Below are positions 60,000 to 64,000 of a DNA stretch of 64,000 nucleotides, piece by piece (within the stretch, counting starts at the first letter, position 1; each line of letters starts with the position of its first letter). The notes under the pieces were generated by a model. That model was not told where the DNA came from and did not search any database. It saw only the letters and a list, made by a program, of their open reading frames with translations. The position numbers and the translations under genes were made by a program. Source of the DNA: Deinococcales bacterium (GTDB lineage Bacteria; Deinococcota; Deinococci; Deinococcales; JAAFIG01); NCBI GenBank assembly GCA_025352125.1, contig JANXTZ010000044.1:62001-126000 (forward strand), in the 5' to 3' direction.

Positions 60000-61988
60000 C
60001 TAGGGAAGCTTAAAGACGGCTACAGCACCTGCCAAATTGTCAATACAACCATTGTTTAAATCTTCAAGCTGCGTGTTGAACCCCCAATTGCCCTGGGTAT
60101 TAAAACCACTGCTAAAAGATACGCTGGTTGTCCCAGAAAAAGCATTGATACCAAATGTGCGTAAACCAATAGGTGCAGTTATCCAATTTGCAACACGATA
60201 GCTATGTGTATTATCTAAACCAGTTGTAGATGCCGTAGCACTGCCTGGAGTAAGCTTATCACCTATATTATCAGGTCCATTTATGATTGGAAACCCAAAT
60301 GTTGCCGCACATGTTAGATCATTACGTGCCAATTTCACTTTGATCTCTTGGATGTTACGATTATTATCATTATCTTGTACAACCAAGCGCATAGTATAAA
60401 TACCATCTGGCAAAAATGGAGTCCCGTCAGCATCAAAACTAAGAAGCACTGTTGCGGAAGTCACTGCTGGAGTATAGGCTTGGTATTGCTCTAAAGCGTC
60501 AACAGGTCCTAATAATCCACAAGAAACACAAGTCAAACGTAATTCTGCTGAAACAATACCCTTATCATCACTGATAGCTCCAACAATAAAGCCAGATGTT
60601 TGACTAAAGATGGGCAATGGACTTGTATCCAATTGTTGTTGGTTGGTGGCAAGGCGAACAGGATGAGTGATTATCACTGCTGGTGGTGTTAAGTTCGTGT
60701 TGATATTTTTGACTGTAATGGTGTCACTTATATCTCGAGGAGCGGTTTCGCCAGTAACATTTACTGTTACTGTTGCTTTAATTGTGTATAAATCATTTGG
60801 GAAATTATTTAAATCAAAAGAAGCGGTTGTAAAGTTATTGGTCACTCCCGCTTGACCACTTAAAGCGATTGTTCTTTTGCCAATTGACGTTTGGCGGTAG
60901 TCGAAGAATTCGACACTTAAGTCGTTTACATATGTGTAATCACTTGAACGTTTCAAGATATTGACTGTAACAGGAATTGCACCCGTCAAAATGGCATTAT
61001 TGCTTGGTGAGGTAATTTGTAACACTGGACCAAGCACATTCAAAACCGTGACTGTAACTGTACTTGAAGTTGTCACCAAACCAGATTTATCAGTTGCTCG
61101 AGCAGCAAGAACCAACGGACCATTGGGGAATTTTGTTGTGTCCACACTAAATGATGGACTTGCTACTCCGCTACTGGTAGCAATTGGATTGCCATTTGCA
61201 ATCAAATCGACAGTGGCAATTCCGCTTGTGTCAGCCGCATTTGCAGTAACGGTGAGTGTTCCATTAACCGTTGAACCTGCTATGGGACTTGAAATACTCA
61301 CCGTAGGAGCTTGACCATCACCAATGACCTTATTAATTGTTAATGCTGTTGTGTACTGTGTTACGTTACCTGCGTTGTCAATGACGCCAAACACAACAGT
61401 CACAGGTGCAGTGTTAACAGCAACAGTTGTACTAGTGGTGTTGGTATCACTTTGAGCAATAACGTTTGTACCAATTTTAATATAAGTACGCAGAACATCA
61501 GGATCACTCGAGGTTACTGCCAAGTCAACATTTGAATTGGCAGTTACAATTACACTTAAGGCTGTTCCTGTTGGGTTAGCAATTGTTGTACCGCCCACAA
61601 TGATGCTCGAGGCTTGAGGAGCAACTGAATCTACAGTTACGATCTTGCTGGTTTCACTTGTTCCGCCAGCACTAGTAGCAGTGGCTTTAATGACTGCACC
61701 ATTGTTTACACCTGCATAACCACATAAAGTCTTATAGCTCACTCCAGTCGTTACAGGTGTCGCGCCATTAAAACATTGAACATCAGAAATACGATCAGCG
61801 CTGCTCGAGACACTCGAGCGAACTACGGCGACAAAATTTGCAGGAACTGTGGTGCTGTTGGCAGGAATCGTCACACCACTTTGGGTGTTAACAAACCCAG
61901 TGAATTCCACACTCGGTTTTGTTATTGGGTCTGTCGGGGTGTTACAGGCTGCTAACGCAACCAAGGCAAGAAGGGCAAATCTCTTCAT
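60000..61988 (-). CDS. Large Ig-like repeat lipoprotein
   Basis: This 662-residue protein has lipobox LAAC (Cys 15) and several Ig-like domains: a repeat around VTVDSVAPQASSI, another starting APTVSISSPIAGSTVNG, one near VLQITSPSNNAILTGAIPV and one near PAVIITHPVRLATN. These are the Big/Ig-like types common in surface proteins. The coding sequence is clearly more AT-rich than the genes around it and has fewer CTCGAG sites, so it may be acquired or under different selection. AAGGAG precedes the ATG. It is last in the SPOR-rex operon. Confidence 0.83.
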   Translation of the reverse strand: MKRFALLALVALAACNTPTDPITKPSVEFTGFVNTQSGVTIPANSTTVPANFVAVVRSSVSSSADRISDVQCFNGATPVTTGVSYKTLCGYAGVNNGAVIKATATSAGGTSETSKIVTVDSVAPQASSIIVGGTTIANPTGTALSVIVTANSNVDLAVTSSDPDVLRTYIKIGTNVIAQSDTNTTSTTVAVNTAPVTVVFGVIDNAGNVTQYTTALTINKVIGDGQAPTVSISSPIAGSTVNGTLTVTANAADTSGIATVDLIANGNPIATSSGVASPSFSVDTTKFPNGPLVLAARATDKSGLVTTSSTVTVTVLNVLGPVLQITSPSNNAILTGAIPVTVNILKRSSDYTYVNDLSVEFFDYRQTSIGKRTIALSGQAGVTNNFTTASFDLNNFPNDLYTIKATVTVNVTGETAPRDISDTITVKNINTNLTPPAVIITHPVRLATNQQQLDTSPLPIFSQTSGFIVGAISDDKGIVSAELRLTCVSCGLLGPVDALEQYQAYTPAVTSATVLLSFDADGTPFLPDGIYTMRLVVQDNDNNRNIQEIKVKLARNDLTCAATFGFPIINGPDNIGDKLTPGSATASTTGLDNTHSYRVANWITAPIGLRTFGINAFSGTTSVSFSSGFNTQGNWGFNTQLEDLNNGCIDNLAGAVAVFKLP

Positions 61989-61996
61989 GGTGCTCC

Positions 61997-62596
61997 TTAT
62001 TTCGTGTTCTCGAGAGGATATTGAACGTTTTTGATGATCGTAAATTGACGATTCGCGCCATTGGCATCTTGTATTTTAAAAGTGATTTCAGCTTTCCAAT
62101 TGGTTGGGTCGCCCCCTGCTCGAGCACGTTCTGTTAAGTAAGCGCTGGCAACTTCGCCAGTAATCAAACGTTGTGGGTCGCCATTGGTAATTGGACCTAG
62201 GACGTATTGGAGGTTTTTACTGCCAATAAGTGGGCATTGGTTTCCAACTCCAGCGTCACAGCTTCGACCAGGTTCGACAACGACGCCAAGACCTTCGTCA
62301 AAACCAGTAATCGTTTGTCCGTTGAATTGCAGTGGGTTGTTGGATTGATCCAAATAACGTACGGTATAACCGCTCACAACCCCACCAATAGCGCCAGCAA
62401 TGGCTTGGAATTGGACACTAGGAGCGATCAGGGTAATGGTTGTTTGTTTGGTTACTGCGTCGGTGGTGGTAAAAAACCCTACCCCTGGTTTAATGTTAGC
62501 AACGTAATCTGCGGTGGGAAGAAAATTGGTTTCTCGAGTCGTACAACTCGAAAGAAGTGCTGCAACTGCCAAAACCGCAATGCTTGTGAATTTCAT
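61997..62596 (-). CDS. Putative lipoprotein downstream of rex
   Basis: This 199-residue protein has a signal peptide with lipobox LSSC (Cys 18) and a single beta-rich domain (TTITLIAPSVQFQAIAGAIGG, YTVRYLDQSNNPLQFNG). I do not recognise a family. Its ATG overlaps the rex stop (ATGA), and the next lipoprotein starts eight bases after its stop. The base composition matches the AT-rich lipoprotein downstream. Confidence 0.75.
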   Translation of the reverse strand: MKFTSIAVLAVAALLSSCTTRETNFLPTADYVANIKPGVGFFTTTDAVTKQTTITLIAPSVQFQAIAGAIGGVVSGYTVRYLDQSNNPLQFNGQTITGFDEGLGVVVEPGRSCDAGVGNQCPLIGSKNLQYVLGPITNGDPQRLITGEVASAYLTERARAGGDPTNWKAEITFKIQDANGANRQFTIIKNVQYPLENTK

Positions 62597-63273
62597 TCCT
62601 CGTCCTCCTTGAGAGCCTTTAAGTGTGGGTTGAGTATGTAAAACGCCAGTCTTTTCATGCCCGCCATAAAGTCCACTTGTTCTACCGCGACATCTTCTCC
62701 AACCTCGAGTACGGTTGGTGCGAAATTCAGGATACCCTTAATTCCGGCTTTGATCAGTGCATCTGCCGCATCCTGGGCTTTTTCGACGGGAACGGTTAAG
62801 AATCCCATGTCAATGTTTTGCTCGCGCACGAGTTGCTCGAGGTCATTCACGTGGCTGACGGTGATTCCGTGCATGGTCATGCCAATTTTGGCGGGATCAA
62901 TGTCGAACAGTCCTTTCAGGTTGAAGTCGTAGAGGTTGTTTTCTTTGTAGCCTGGGTAGTCTGCCAGGGCTTGTCCGAGTCTGCCCATGCCGATGATGAC
63001 CACATTCCAGTGGCGGTTGAGTCCGAGGATGCGTTGCAATTCGCGGCGCAGCGTTAATACGGTGTAACCCATGCCGCGCGTGCCGAAACGTCCAAAGTAC
63101 GCCAAGTCTTTGCGCACCTGGAAGGCGCTGACCTGGGCTTCTTCGGCGAGTTGATCTGAACTGGTGCGGTTAACCCCTGATTTCTCGAGGTTGGTGAGAA
63201 TGCGAAGGTAGGTGACCAGTCTGGAGATGGTCGCGGTTGGGATGCTGAGTTCTGTTTTTTGAGTTTGTGCCAT
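62593..63273 (-). CDS. rex: Redox-sensing transcriptional repressor Rex
   Basis: This 226-residue protein has an N-terminal winged helix (IPTATISRLVTYLRIL, SSDQLAEEAQVSAFQVRKDLAYFGRFGTRGMGY, the Rex signature) and a Rossmann NAD(H)-binding domain with VVIIGMGRLGQALADY. It senses the NADH/NAD ratio and represses fermentation and respiration genes. TACGAT six bases before the ATG at 63273 suggests its own leaderless promoter inside the end of the upstream gene; the frame extends 29 codons further upstream. Confidence 0.95.
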   Translation of the reverse strand: MAQTQKTELSIPTATISRLVTYLRILTNLEKSGVNRTSSDQLAEEAQVSAFQVRKDLAYFGRFGTRGMGYTVLTLRRELQRILGLNRHWNVVIIGMGRLGQALADYPGYKENNLYDFNLKGLFDIDPAKIGMTMHGITVSHVNDLEQLVREQNIDMGFLTVPVEKAQDAADALIKAGIKGILNFAPTVLEVGEDVAVEQVDFMAGMKRLAFYILNPHLKALKEDEE

Positions 63274-63277
63274 AATT

Positions 63278-64000
63278 TTATCGTATTGTAAAGGGCTGGA
63301 GTCCCCGAGTTCGCAGATCGTTGCGGGCCAGCTCGAGTGGTGTGCCGGTGAGCGGTCCAATGATGACGCGGGTCACTCCGTTGGAAGACACCCGCAACCT
63401 GGCAGTGTAACCAGCTTTGCGCAGGTTAATGAGCAGTGGACTGGCGCTGGCGGCGTTTTTGAATGCGCCAACTTGCAGGTAGCCAGTCTCGATCTTTGAA
63501 TTGGTTTCGGTTTTTTGAACCACATTTTTGCTGGCAGTCATCGACGCTTTAAGGGGTTGTTTTGCCAGGGTAGAATTCAGGGTTGCGGGTTTGCTGCTCG
63601 AGCCTTCCATGATTTTTCGTGGTGTGGCGGTTTTTTTATTGTTCACGCTGCCCGAACGTGATCCGTCTGGACGGTAGAGTACTGCGCCTGGGTAAACATT
63701 TCTCAGTCTGGCAAAAGCACTTTCGGCATTTCCTTGACCGCTGTAAGGTCCAACAATCACCAAGTACAGGTATTGCGACAGCACGGCTCGAGCTGGGAAA
63801 CCCTGATTGCGAACCTGGGCGGCAAAAGTCTCGGCTCGAGGTTTGGTTTTGTAACTGCCGACCACAATACGGTAACTGCTGAGGTATGAAGTTCTCGAGC
63901 TTGATGAACTGGTTTGCGTGACGGGTTTTGTTGGTTTGACGTTTGATATTTTGGCAGTGGTCGCTCGAGGTTTGATGTTTGCAACTGATGATTCGGTTTT
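63278..64000 (-). CDS. SPOR-domain protein, 5' end outside the window
   Basis: The frame is open to the window edge, so at least 240 residues are present and the N-terminus is missing. Two SPOR domains are visible: the first with YRIVVGSYKTKPRAETFAAQ and YLVIVGPYSG, the second (the last 75 residues) with GYLQVGAFKNAASASPLLIN and RVIIGPLTG. SPOR domains bind denuded peptidoglycan at division sites. A Ser/Lys/Thr-rich linker joins them. The stop lies four bases before the rex start, so the two are one operon. Confidence 0.87.
   Translation of the reverse strand, partial: KTESSVANIKPRATTAKISNVKPTKPVTQTSSSSSRTSYLSSYRIVVGSYKTKPRAETFAAQVRNQGFPARAVLSQYLYLVIVGPYSGQGNAESAFARLRNVYPGAVLYRPDGSRSGSVNNKKTATPRKIMEGSSSKPATLNSTLAKQPLKASMTASKNVVQKTETNSKIETGYLQVGAFKNAASASPLLINLRKAGYTARLRVSSNGVTRVIIGPLTGTPLELARNDLRTRGLQPFTIR
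63280..63285 (-). promoter_or_regulatory. -10 box of a leaderless rex promoter
   Basis: TACGAT on the minus strand lies six bases before the ATG at 63273. It sits within the last codons of the SPOR gene. Confidence 0.45.

Overview
The window reads as an ordinary chromosomal stretch (about 52% GC by eye) from a member of the Deinococcota (Deinococcus-Thermus), probably not a well-known Thermus or Deinococcus species. Three signs point there. The PilB/PilF-type pilus ATPase has three N-terminal MshEN domains and 890 residues, the Thermus PilF layout. The dnaX gene carries a run of nine A exactly where slippage would produce a short gamma form, as in Thermus dnaX. Many genes have a -10 box only 5-7 bases before the start codon, which implies leaderless mRNAs. 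This assignment is inference. The hexamer CTCGAG is scattered through genes and intergenic DNA at roughly twenty times chance (about 46 copies by hand count in the first 10 kb).

Layout. 1-3405: three phage-tail-collar (Mdp-like) proteins, a periplasmic binding protein, a GNAT acetyltransferase and a convergent DUF6916 protein. 3.5-10.1 kb: secreted or surface proteins (Ig-like lipoprotein, fasciclin, NodB deacetylase, HhH, PEBP, beta-propeller lipoprotein, histidine phosphatase). 10.2-17.6 kb: diguanylate cyclase, RecQ with an unusual C-terminus divergent from an orphan CheB, and Pgi. 17.6-27.7 kb: an aerobic form I CO dehydrogenase locus (coxM-coxS-coxL-coxG, then an oxygenase, a GNAT, XdhC-like, MoxR-like and VWA proteins) with a divergent MobA-like cytidylyltransferase. 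27.8-30.7 kb: DUF2726, NanE plus a sugar kinase, and DUF2227.

30.8-39.5 kb: five tandem secreted S41-peptidase-like paralogues, interrupted after the second by HigBA and HTH/PIN toxin-antitoxin pairs. 39.5-42.8 kb: a frameshifted Uma2 gene, a membrane protein divergent from a TetR regulator with a clear operator, and a zinc metallopeptidase. 43-49.2 kb: pilus ATPase, then the dnaX operon and the SRP RNA. 49.2-52 kb: a decayed SARP-type regulator next to SARP-like direct repeats and an RCC1-repeat lipoprotein. 52-57.5 kb: an arsR-DUF6428-arsN2-MFS operon with two matching operators, a PIN toxin pair, GNAT, a zinc dehydrogenase and DinB. 57.6-64 kb: trigger factor, tRNA-Leu, tRNA-His, a PIG-L deacetylase, and an operon of SPOR protein, Rex and two lipoproteins.

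Genes that appear to work together are the cox locus (CO to CO2 with electron delivery, plus cofactor maturation), the ars operon (sensing, modification and export of arsenicals), the NanE/kinase pair (amino-sugar salvage) and the S41 array (cell-envelope proteins of unknown purpose). Small palindromic repeats lie between genes and also inside the recQ and xdhC-like coding sequences. No prophage, insertion sequence or CRISPR array was seen.
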